A stretch of 6,999 nt of DNA, taken from contig JAGWSK010000327.1 in the NCBI GenBank assembly GCA_028869355.1, positions 1 through 6,999 of the forward strand. The letters are read 5' to 3'. How positions within the stretch are numbered: the stretch's first letter is position 1; every line of letters starts with the position of its first letter. This document shows positions 1 to 5,683 of the stretch, one piece after another. Source of the DNA: Alphaproteobacteria bacterium. Lineage in GTDB: Bacteria; Pseudomonadota; Alphaproteobacteria; Micropepsales; Micropepsaceae. The position numbers were made by a program, and so were the translations under genes. Below the pieces are notes generated by a model. It worked only from the letters and a program-made list of their open reading frames with translations, was not told the DNA's origin and did no database searches.

Positions 1-62
1 CGCATCGTGGGCTCGTGCCGCTGATCGCCTGCGGCCGCTGGCTGCGCCGGTGTTTCCGTCAT
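1..62 (-). CDS. N-terminal fragment of an unidentified protein (runs off left edge)
   Basis: On the minus strand an ATG at 62-60 opens a frame that stays open to the window edge and reads MTETPAQPAAAGDQRHEPTM. A textbook Shine-Dalgarno GGAGG lies at 74-70, 7 bases before this ATG, with a good promoter just upstream. An ATG at 66-64 in another frame is also open, but it sits only 3 bases from the GGAGG and gives a less protein-like, Arg-rich N-terminus. The visible residues are polar and Ala/Pro-rich with no signal peptide, so the start of a cytoplasmic protein is likely. Only 20 codons are visible and the family cannot be identified. The gene is divergent from the small gene at 275. Confidence 0.6.
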   Translation of the reverse strand, partial: MTETPAQPAAAGDQRHEPTM

Positions 63-69
63 CCATTTT

Positions 70-74
70 CCTCC
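70..74 (-). promoter_or_regulatory. Ribosome binding site GGAGG for the leftward partial gene
   Basis: Read on the minus strand, GGAGG is followed by 7 bases and then ATG at 62-60. This spacing selects that ATG over the nearer ATG at 66-64. The site lies in a short repeated element: TCCGGAG occurs at both 72-78 and 83-89. Confidence 0.6.
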
Positions 75-90
75 GGAGATTTTCCGGAGC

Positions 91-119
91 GACATAGGAT
101 AAGGCCTATTTCATGTCAA
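91..119 (-). promoter_or_regulatory. Sigma70-type promoter for the leftward partial gene
   Basis: On the minus strand a perfect -35 box TTGACA (119-114) is followed by a 17-base spacer and a -10 box TATGTC (96-91). Transcription would start near position 84, leaving a leader of about 22 bases before the ATG at 62. The spacer contains an inverted repeat, ATAGG (94-98) and CCTAT (105-109), which could bind a regulator. The call rests on consensus match and on its placement before a good ribosome site. Confidence 0.55.
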
Positions 120-128
120 TCCTCTGGT

Positions 129-144
129 AGCGGAAAAAGCCGCT
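129..144. repeat. Small inverted repeat between the two divergent promoters
   Basis: AGCGG (129-133) and CCGCT (140-144) form a 5-bp inverted repeat around a 6-base A-rich centre. It lies between the two -35 boxes (114-119 and 144-149) and touches the rightward one. A regulator bound here could control both directions. It is short enough to arise by chance. Confidence 0.3.
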
Positions 145-171
145 TGACGGGTGAAGGGATAGGACTATACT
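144..171 (+). promoter_or_regulatory. Sigma70-type promoter for the small gene at 275
   Basis: TTGACG (144-149) and TATACT (166-171) are separated by 16 bases. Each is one mismatch from the sigma70 consensus. The start would fall near 177-179, inside the perfect 8-base palindrome TTCGCGAA (172-179), giving a leader of about 97 bases before the ATG at 275. The ATAGGA in the spacer (159-164) also occurs in the spacer of the opposing promoter (94-99), so shared control is possible. Confidence 0.55.
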
Positions 172-274
172 TTCGCGAAGCTTGGAATTGTTCCTTTGAC
201 AAGCCGGCGAAATGGAGAAAGGCCGGTAACCCCACCAGGGACATTCCGTGGGCATTCTTTATCGGAAAACCACC

Positions 275-616
275 ATGACAGATAACTTTGATGACACAGT
301 ATCGGCCGCGGATGACGGAAAAATACCGCCGGTGTTTGCCGCCCGATCGCAGCGCATCCGGACATGGGCGCAGGAAGAATTTGCCCGGCCGGCGATGGAA
401 AAACTGGCCGAGATCGCAATGGGAACACTGGAAAAGGCCAATGCGGTGCAAGTGAGTGCATTGCGGGAATTGCTCGATCAGACGCTGGGCCGGCCATATG
501 CGCCGGCGGCGATTGCAGCGGGCCCGCATGACGAGGTTGCTGCGCTCATCGAGCAGCGCGGCAAGGAATTGCGCGCCAGGCTGGAGCGCATGGGACCGGA
601 TGCGCCGGACAGATAG
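275..616 (+). CDS. Small helical protein of unknown function (113 aa)
   Basis: This is a 113-residue protein with no signal peptide, no membrane segment and no cysteine, so it is probably cytoplasmic. I chose the ATG at 275 because a GGAAAA element lies just upstream. An in-frame GTG at 248 would add nine residues with no better ribosome site. The N-terminus is acidic. Residues 25 onward look helical: an Arg/Trp stretch, then a helix pair with MEKLAEIAMGTLEKANAVQV (41-60) and ALRELLDQTLGRP (62-74), and a charged C-terminal helix. The pattern 'sample-count helix, then LLD..LGRP' is reminiscent of small terminase-like or DUF5681-type proteins in alphaproteobacteria. That is from memory and weak. 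There is no phage context. It is monocistronic, with its own promoter and a hairpin downstream. Confidence 0.75.
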   Translation: MTDNFDDTVSAADDGKIPPVFAARSQRIRTWAQEEFARPAMEKLAEIAMGTLEKANAVQVSALRELLDQTLGRPYAPAAIAAGPHDEVAALIEQRGKELRARLERMGPDAPDR

Positions 617-628
617 AGGCAGGGATTC

Positions 629-666
629 GGCGTTGACACGTCGGCTCCAATCGACGTGTTGACGCT
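629..666 (+). terminator. Long hairpin between convergent genes
   Basis: The 54 bases between the small gene (stop at 616) and the dehydrogenase gene (stop at 671 on the other strand) hold an almost perfect inverted repeat. The left arm 629-643 pairs with 652-666 around the 8-base loop GCTCCAAT, giving 15 bp including three G-U wobbles in the plus-strand RNA. No T-run follows, so it is not a classical intrinsic terminator. A role in ending transcription or protecting the 3' end of the rightward transcript is the likeliest reading. Confidence 0.5.
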
Positions 667-670
667 TGAG

Positions 671-2269
671 CTACGGCAGTGCGAACACGTAGAGCGTCCA
701 GCCGGCGGGGATTGCGACATATTGCTTGCCATCAACCCCGAACGACATCGGATTGGCATGAATCGGGCCGCCCAGTTGCATGTCCCACAGCGGCTTGCCG
801 TTCATCGCATCCAGCGCGAAAAAATTGCCTTCTTCCGTTCCACCAAACACCAGCCCGCCCGCGGTTGACATCACGCCGTCCATGCCCGGCTCGAACAGCT
901 TGAATTCCCAGCGCAGCTTGCCGCTCGTCCCGTCCAAAGCGCGGATCGCAGCATAGGCAGTGTCGCCATCAACCGCAGTGCCGCCACCGGCCGTGTACGC
1001 CAGCCCCGCCGTATATTGCGCCTGCCCCTTGTAATAGATCGAGCTCATCTCGCGGGTGAACTGATAGAAAAGCTTCGTCTGCGGACTATATGACGGGCTG
1101 TACCAGTTCGCCGATCCCTGCAGATTGGGCCACACTTCCTTGCCGTCGATGGTTGGCTCATTGCCGGCTTTCAGGATCGGCCGCCCTTTCGCGTCCAGCC
1201 CCGCGGCCCAGGTTTGTTTCGCGTAAGCCTGACCAGTGACGAACTCGCCCGTCTCGCGGTCGATGACGTAGTAAAATGCGTTGCGGTTGGCGACCGCGAG
1301 CAGCTTGCGCGGCTTGCCGTTAATCGTGTCATCGAACAACACCGGGATCTGGTTCGAATCCCAGTCGTGCACATCGTGCGGCGTGAACTGGAAATGCCAT
1401 TTGATGCGCCCCGTATTCGGGTCCAGCGCCAACACGGAGCACGAATACAGATTGTCGCCCGGCCGCACATCGCCGTCATAATCCGGTCCCGGGTTGCCGG
1501 TCATCCAGTACAGCGTGTTGAGCGCCGGATCGTAGGAGCCGGTCAGCCAGCTCGAACTGCCGCCGATATTGGCGCTGTCCTTGCCCCAGCTTTCGCGCCC
1601 GGGTTCGCCCGGTCCCGGAATCGTATAGGTGCGCCAGACCTGGTTGCCGGTCTTTGCGTCATACGCGGCAATGAAACCGCGAATTCCCGCTTCGGCGCCG
1701 GATACGCCGACAACCACTTTGCCGTCCAGCGCCAGCGGCGCCAGCGTCAGGTAATAGCCCTTGCGATTGTCATCGACAGTGACATCCCAGCGTACCACGC
1801 CGGACTTCGCATCAAGAGCCGTGAGATGCCCGGCAATCGATCCGGCGAAAACCATATCGTCCAGAATCGCCACGCCGCGATTCACCGGCGGCGAACCGAT
1901 CACGATGACATTGTCGGGAATCTGCGGCGTCCAGCGCCACAGCGGCCGCCCCGTTTTCACATCCAGCGCGGCCACGGTGCTTGGCGGCTCGGTGATGTAC
2001 ATCACGCCATCGGCGACGACCGGCGTCGTTTCGAACACACCTGGACGTTTGAGCTGATACATCCATGCCGGACGAAGCTGCGAGACATTATTCCGGTTGA
2101 TCTGCGACAGCGCCGAATAACGCTGCGAATTGTAGTTGCCCGAATAAGTCAGCCAGTCCTGCGGTGCATTACCTGCCTGCACGATGCGCTGATATGGCAC
2201 CTGCGCGACGGCGCCTCCACCCGCAAACATCAGCAGCGCCGCAGCAACGGAGAAAATGCGCCTGCTCAT
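671..2269 (-). CDS. Periplasmic PQQ-dependent alcohol/aldehyde dehydrogenase (quinoprotein)
   Basis: This is a 532-residue soluble eight-bladed propeller quinoprotein of the methanol/ethanol dehydrogenase family. It probably oxidises an alcohol or aldehyde in the periplasm; the substrate is unknown. A Sec signal peptide spans 1-22 (cleavage AVA/Q). The family opening 'DWLTYSGNYNSQRYSALSQI' is at 38-57, and blade motifs such as ALDxxTGxxxW recur. By comparison with methanol dehydrogenase, metal and catalytic residues are E193 (in GAEAGIRGF), N259 (in MTGN) and D304 (in HDWDSN); W241 is the PQQ-stacking Trp. Two oddities: the usual adjacent Cys-Cys is replaced by G125-S126 before the conserved VNRG, leaving C277 as the only cysteine after the signal peptide, and N306 occupies the extra Asp position of lanthanide enzymes. 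There is no C-terminal cytochrome domain. The start overlaps the upstream cytochrome stop (ATGA), with GGGAGGG (2280-2274) as ribosome site. The family call is firm; specificity is not. Confidence 0.92.
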   Translation of the reverse strand: MSRRIFSVAAALLMFAGGGAVAQVPYQRIVQAGNAPQDWLTYSGNYNSQRYSALSQINRNNVSQLRPAWMYQLKRPGVFETTPVVADGVMYITEPPSTVAALDVKTGRPLWRWTPQIPDNVIVIGSPPVNRGVAILDDMVFAGSIAGHLTALDAKSGVVRWDVTVDDNRKGYYLTLAPLALDGKVVVGVSGAEAGIRGFIAAYDAKTGNQVWRTYTIPGPGEPGRESWGKDSANIGGSSSWLTGSYDPALNTLYWMTGNPGPDYDGDVRPGDNLYSCSVLALDPNTGRIKWHFQFTPHDVHDWDSNQIPVLFDDTINGKPRKLLAVANRNAFYYVIDRETGEFVTGQAYAKQTWAAGLDAKGRPILKAGNEPTIDGKEVWPNLQGSANWYSPSYSPQTKLFYQFTREMSSIYYKGQAQYTAGLAYTAGGGTAVDGDTAYAAIRALDGTSGKLRWEFKLFEPGMDGVMSTAGGLVFGGTEEGNFFALDAMNGKPLWDMQLGGPIHANPMSFGVDGKQYVAIPAGWTLYVFALP

Positions 2270-3051
2270 TTCGCCCTCCCGAGACTGTAAAGATAGGCAA
2301 CGAGATCGTCGGTATCGCCTGCCGACAGCCGGTCCTTATAGGATGGCATCATGCTGCGGCCCGGTTGTTTGTCGACATTCGTGACGTCGGATTTGCGGAA
2401 GGAGTAAAGCTTTCCCTGCGCGTCACGCAGCTGGATCGTGAATGAGTCCTCATTCACCCGGAAACCGCGGACCTCGCTGCCATTCTTCTCGACCACACTG
2501 ACCGGCAGGTACTCGCTGAATCCGTTCTGCAGGATTCCCTGCACGCCTTTGGATTTCAACCTGCCGGGATCGGTGAGGGCCTGGCGCAGCCACGCGGGCG
2601 ACCGGCGCTGGCCGATTTTGCTCAGTTCGGGGCCGAACGTCCCGCCGGCGCCATCAACGACGTGACACGAGGCGCAATCGAGCCGCTGATACAGCGCGTG
2701 GCCCTTGTCGCCGTTGCCGGCAACCGTCTCAGGCCGCCCCGCGCCGAGCGAACGCACATAGGCGGCCAATACTTCGACCTCGGGTTCGGTCATGCGCCGT
2801 ACGCGGGGCATGCCGCGTTCCGGGATTCCATCGCGGATGATTTTGCGCAAAGCGGCATCATCGGCGGCGAGTGCGTGGTTGAGCGCCGGCGCCTCATCGC
2901 CGACGCCGTTGGCGCCGTGGCAGTCCTGGCAGAGACCGTCAAACAGCCGCTTGCCGTCACCCGGCGGCGTGAACGTCTGAGCCGCGGCCGTGCCGGTGAC
3001 GAGCGAAAGCACTGCTGCCGCCGCAACATTTACCGAAAATAAGCGCCTCAT
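2266..3051 (-). CDS. Periplasmic di-haem cytochrome c, electron acceptor of the PQQ dehydrogenase
   Basis: This 261-residue exported protein carries two covalent haem sites. A Sec signal peptide covers 1-24 (cleavage AAA/Q). Domain one (about 30-104) has the haem motif CQDCH at 41-45, with likely axial Met81 in GMPRVRRM. Domain two (about 115-260) has CASCH at 126-130, with likely axial Met234 or Met235 in RSMMP. Between motif and axial Met lies a roughly 90-residue insert with a 'GFRVNEDSFTIQLRDAQGK' beta stretch. That layout matches the haem-binding C-terminal domain known as TIGR02603, common in Planctomycetes, Verrucomicrobia and Acidobacteria (family recalled, not searched). It is the first gene of the operon. 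Its stop overlaps the dehydrogenase start, so the two are probably made together, with this protein taking electrons from PQQ and passing them to the respiratory chain. Ribosome site GGGGG (3065-3061) lies 9 bases before the ATG. Confidence 0.9.
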   Translation of the reverse strand: MRRLFSVNVAAAAVLSLVTGTAAAQTFTPPGDGKRLFDGLCQDCHGANGVGDEAPALNHALAADDAALRKIIRDGIPERGMPRVRRMTEPEVEVLAAYVRSLGAGRPETVAGNGDKGHALYQRLDCASCHVVDGAGGTFGPELSKIGQRRSPAWLRQALTDPGRLKSKGVQGILQNGFSEYLPVSVVEKNGSEVRGFRVNEDSFTIQLRDAQGKLYSFRKSDVTNVDKQPGRSMMPSYKDRLSAGDTDDLVAYLYSLGRAK

Positions 3052-3074
3052 GCCTTTGATCCCCCGAAAAACGG

Positions 3075-3107
3075 ATGCATTTGTGCATAATTAATTACGG
3101 CATCTTA
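3075..3107 (-). promoter_or_regulatory. AT-rich palindromic control region upstream of the cytochrome/PQQ operon
   Basis: Starting 24 bases before the cytochrome ATG is an AT-rich island in otherwise GC-rich DNA. It holds an inverted repeat ATGCA (3075-3079) with TGCAT (3084-3088), then a perfect 10-base palindrome TAATTAATTA (3088-3097). A -10-like TAAGAT is on the minus strand (3107-3102), but I find no convincing -35 box at the right distance. The region most likely contains the operon promoter and an operator; exact elements are uncertain. Confidence 0.4.
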
Positions 3108-3149
3108 GCACTTTCGCTCTTGCAGCCACAGATGGTGCCTTGCCGGATT

Positions 3150-3204
3150 GGGGCCTCACGGCGCCCCGGCGAAAGCGATCGCCCAATTCGGTGCTGCGGG
3201 CGAT
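3150..3204. repeat. GC-rich inverted repeats in the divergent intergenic region
   Basis: Three adjacent structures lie between the cytochrome and coiled-coil genes. GGGGC (3150-3154) pairs with GCCCC (3163-3167). GCGATCGC is a perfect palindrome at 3175-3182. ATCGCCC (3178-3184) pairs with GGGCGAT (3198-3204) around a 13-base loop. They could be regulator sites or leader RNA structure for the rightward gene. I found no persuasive sigma70 promoter for that gene; TAAAAT near 3255-3260 is -10-like but lacks a -35 partner. The rest of 3052-3336 shows nothing I can name. Confidence 0.3.
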
Positions 3205-3336
3205 TTAAGAGAATTTGTCCCGTTGCAGTAATCATTTGGCGAGCACCGCGAACTAAAATCGGCGCGAAAATGGCACGAATGAGACACCGGTTCCGATGAA
3301 CGCGGAGTTGGGATCGCGTAAAGGGAGTTCCGCGCC

Positions 3337-5598
3337 GTGAGATTTGCGAAGACTCAGATTAAGGAATCGGCATCAGCCGCGAAGAGCCATTCGCTCGCGG
3401 CAAATTCCTCCGGCGCAACCGGCGTTACCCCAGTTCCGCTCCGGTTCGCCGACCTGATCGCACCCTATCGCAAACATGGCGCTCTCTTGTTCAGGGTTGA
3501 ACATATGGGGCGCGGGGCGCGTTTGTCCGCCGGCCGCAACAATGGCGACAGGACCTGGACGCTCAACGATCGCGAAATCGAAAACGTCGACTATCTTCCG
3601 CCGAAGGGTGGGGAGCAGCCATCCCAACTTTCCCTCCGGGTCATCGCCATGCCGAGCGGGCAGACGGTCGCCGTCCTCAATCTGCCTCTTCCGGCGACAA
3701 AGCACGACGATTTCTCCGCCGCGACCGAATTGCCGCCGAAGCACAAGTATAAGAGCGAAGAAGCTGCTTCGGATGAAGCAGCTGCCCCGGAACATGATAT
3801 TCCTGAACCCGCTGACGCCGGTGGCGACTCGCGCTCCGGGCAGGCGCCGCTGCTGACGAAAGCCGAGGAGCGCGCGCAGGCGCGTCTCGCAGAGACTCTT
3901 GCAGTCTGGCAACGTGAAGCCGCAGACACTCTCGCGCGTGCGCGAGCGCAATGGCAGGAGGAGACCGCAAGAGTCATTGCGGAGGCCCGGACCGGAGCCG
4001 GGCACGGCGCGCAATCAGATATCCAAACCGCGCTGGCAGACGCCGAACGGCACTGGAAGACCGCCGAGGCAGCGCGAGCAGCGGCAGCCGAGCTGCAATG
4101 GCAGAAGAAACTCGACGCCGCTGTTGCCGGCGCGCGGACCGAAGCCGAACGGCGGTGGCAAACGAAACTCGAAGGCGCTGTTGCAGAGGCGCACGCGGAA
4201 ACCGCAACCCATCTGCACACGGAAAATGGCGAAACTCAGCGGCTGCGCAGCGAAACGGTGGCGGCGCGCAGCACTTTGGCAAAGCGCGAAGTCGAGTTGG
4301 AGGCGGCACGAGAGGAAATCGAACAGTTGCGCGCCAATTCGCAACGGAGTGTGGAATCGGCTCTCGAGCAGGCTGAGGCGAAGTGGAAGGCCGGTGAAAC
4401 AGCCCGGCGCGCCGAGGTTGAAGCAGAATGGCAGGAGGAGACCGGGAAAGCCGTCGCCGAGGCGCTCTCCAGCGCCACCAAGGCGCGCGATGAGCGGATG
4501 CAGTCGGAGTTGGAGCGCCTGAACGAGGAATTGTCGGCGGCAACGGCGAGCCTCGCCGGACGCGAGGCCGAATTGACCGAGCTGCAATCGGCGTTCGCGC
4601 GGGCGAAAGGCGACTGGCAGCGTGAAAAAGAGTCCGCACGCTCTGGGGCGGAAACTGCCTGGCGGGCCGCCGAGGCCAAGCGCCTCGCGGTCGCGAAAGC
4701 CGAGTGGCAGGCGCAAAGCGACAAGGCGGTGGCCGCCGCACGCGCGGAAGCCGAGACGATACGCAGGCGGTACAGTGATAGCGACAGCGTGCGCGAGAAA
4801 CTTGCGGCACGCGAAGACGAACTGACGCAGTTGCGAGCCGCATTTCTTGAGGAACGGACCCGCCTGCAGCGGGAGGCCACCGAACAGCTCGTCGAGGCAG
4901 AAAAAAATTGGAAACTCGACGAAATCTCACGCATGACCCAGGCCAAAGAGGAGTGGCAGGGGCAAACCGCCAAAGCCGTCGCCGAGGCGCGTACCAGCGC
5001 AAAACCGGGACGGGAAATGGCCACCGATATTGAGCTGCGCCGGCTGCGCGCGGAATACACGGCTCTGCAGGCCACTCTTTCCGCTCGCGAGTTAGAGTTG
5101 AAGCGGTCAAAGCAGGCGGCCGGAGCCCCGGAAGAAATCGTTCTCAGGCCGCACCGGATCCGCCCGATTGCCAATACCCCCCCAGGCAATCAGAAGCGCG
5201 GTAAGTCCCGCAAAAGCGGCATTGGAATCAGTGTCGCCGTGGTCGCCGCTGCCGCGAGCCTCGTGGTGTACCTCTATCCCAATTTGGACGACATATTGCA
5301 GCCTGCTCCCAAGGTTGAGATTTCTGCGGCGGATGCGGCGCCCGCCACCGCGCCGAAGCCGGCGGCGCCGGCGCCGGCCGCCGAAAAACATGCGGTCCTG
5401 CTCCGCGGTGCGAATGTGCGCACCGCACCTTCCGGAGACGCGAGTGTGATGCTGACTTTGCCGCGCGGCACAGAAGTTGCTCCGCTTGAACGGCGGGGGA
5501 GCTGGACACGGATTCAGGTCCAGCCTGACGGCAATTCTACCGAGCCGCGGGAGGGTTGGATTTTCACGTCCTTCCTGAAGGAAGCAGACACCCCCTAG
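3337..5598 (+). CDS. Single-pass membrane protein: adhesin-like module, long coiled coil, SH3b domain
   Basis: This 753-residue protein is of unrecognised specific family. It starts at GTG 3337 with AAGGGAG (3321-3327) 9 bases upstream and has no signal peptide. Domains in order: a compact beta-type module at about 35-118, with LSAGRNNGDRTWTL (63-76) and YLPP (86-89); an acidic linker at 119-173; an Ala/Glu/Arg/Gln-rich coiled coil at about 174-593; a basic stretch (QKRGKSRKSG, 619-628); one membrane helix at about 629-647; a Pro/Ala linker at 656-683; and an SH3b domain at about 685-747 (ANVRTAPSG, LPRGTEV, GSWTRI, GWIFTSFL). Basic residues before the helix predict an N-terminus in the cytoplasm and SH3b in the periplasm, where SH3b domains often bind cell wall. 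The coiled coil has twelve Trp, mostly 15 residues apart (separate repeat entry). An envelope scaffold or tether is a plausible role, but that is inference. It is divergent from the PQQ operon and probably unrelated to it. Confidence 0.85.
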   Translation: MRFAKTQIKESASAAKSHSLAANSSGATGVTPVPLRFADLIAPYRKHGALLFRVEHMGRGARLSAGRNNGDRTWTLNDREIENVDYLPPKGGEQPSQLSLRVIAMPSGQTVAVLNLPLPATKHDDFSAATELPPKHKYKSEEAASDEAAAPEHDIPEPADAGGDSRSGQAPLLTKAEERAQARLAETLAVWQREAADTLARARAQWQEETARVIAEARTGAGHGAQSDIQTALADAERHWKTAEAARAAAAELQWQKKLDAAVAGARTEAERRWQTKLEGAVAEAHAETATHLHTENGETQRLRSETVAARSTLAKREVELEAAREEIEQLRANSQRSVESALEQAEAKWKAGETARRAEVEAEWQEETGKAVAEALSSATKARDERMQSELERLNEELSAATASLAGREAELTELQSAFARAKGDWQREKESARSGAETAWRAAEAKRLAVAKAEWQAQSDKAVAAARAEAETIRRRYSDSDSVREKLAAREDELTQLRAAFLEERTRLQREATEQLVEAEKNWKLDEISRMTQAKEEWQGQTAKAVAEARTSAKPGREMATDIELRRLRAEYTALQATLSARELELKRSKQAAGAPEEIVLRPHRIRPIANTPPGNQKRGKSRKSGIGISVAVVAAAASLVVYLYPNLDDILQPAPKVEISAADAAPATAPKPAAPAPAAEKHAVLLRGANVRTAPSGDASVMLTLPRGTEVAPLERRGSWTRIQVQPDGNSTEPREGWIFTSFLKEADTP
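3907..4971 (+). repeat. Tryptophan-marked 15-residue repeat blocks within the coiled coil
   Basis: Five degenerate blocks occur in the coiled coil. Each has Trp residues exactly 15 apart: W191/W206, W240/W255, W350/W365, W427/W442/W457 and W525/W540. W274 extends block two with a 19-residue step. The second Trp is usually in a motif like EWQ.(E/Q)T.KAVAEAR. The blocks alternate with Trp-free, leucine-rich heptad segments at about 303-334, 392-423, 486-510 and 567-592, which share a 'L..RE.EL..L' pattern. DNA copies are diverged, so this is an old protein-level repeat rather than a recent tandem duplication. Confidence 0.8.
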
Positions 5599-5613
5599 TG
5601 TCCTCATTCTGAA

Positions 5614-5635
5614 ATTCGCTCCGTCTGTGGCGAAT
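5614..5635 (+). repeat. Inverted repeat between the coiled-coil gene and the next gene
   Basis: ATTCGC (5614-5619) and GCGAAT (5630-5635) form a perfect 6-bp stem with a 10-base loop, 16 bases after the stop at 5598. With no T-run it could be a weak terminator for the upstream gene or an operator for the downstream one. An extended -10-like TGGTAAAGT at 5645-5653 follows, but I see no good -35 box, so separate transcription of the next gene is only possible. Confidence 0.35.
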
Positions 5636-5683
5636 GCCCGATTGTGGTAAAGTCCTGCCGGCTGCAAGGGCTGGAGAACGGCC

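Noticed and set aside
64..66. ATG on the minus strand as alternative start of the left-edge gene
   Set aside because: It is only 3 bases from GGAGG and yields an Arg-rich, less plausible N-terminus than the ATG at 62-60.
248..274. GTG at 248 as the start of the small gene
   Set aside because: The ATG at 275 is closer to a GGAAAA ribosome-like element and gives a more typical N-terminus. The extra nine residues add nothing recognisable.
15..278. 87-codon plus-strand open frame at the left end
   Set aside because: It runs through both divergent promoters and overlaps the better-supported leftward start and the start of the small gene. The composition is not protein-like.
1214..2290. 358-codon plus-strand open frame across the PQQ dehydrogenase gene
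   Set aside because: It is antisense to a gene with a clear family match. The translation is Arg/His/Ile-rich without domain features, as expected from the reverse of GC-rich coding DNA.
3907..4971. Repeat blocks in the coiled-coil gene as a CRISPR-like or recent tandem DNA repeat
   Set aside because: The similarity is at protein level only. Spacing between blocks varies and the DNA copies are diverged, all within one intact reading frame.
3974..5189. Long minus-strand open frames (378 and 317 codons) across the coiled-coil gene
   Set aside because: They mirror the repetitive Ala/Glu/Arg codons of the real gene, giving Ser/Arg/Pro-rich low-complexity translations, with no promoter or ribosome site seen.
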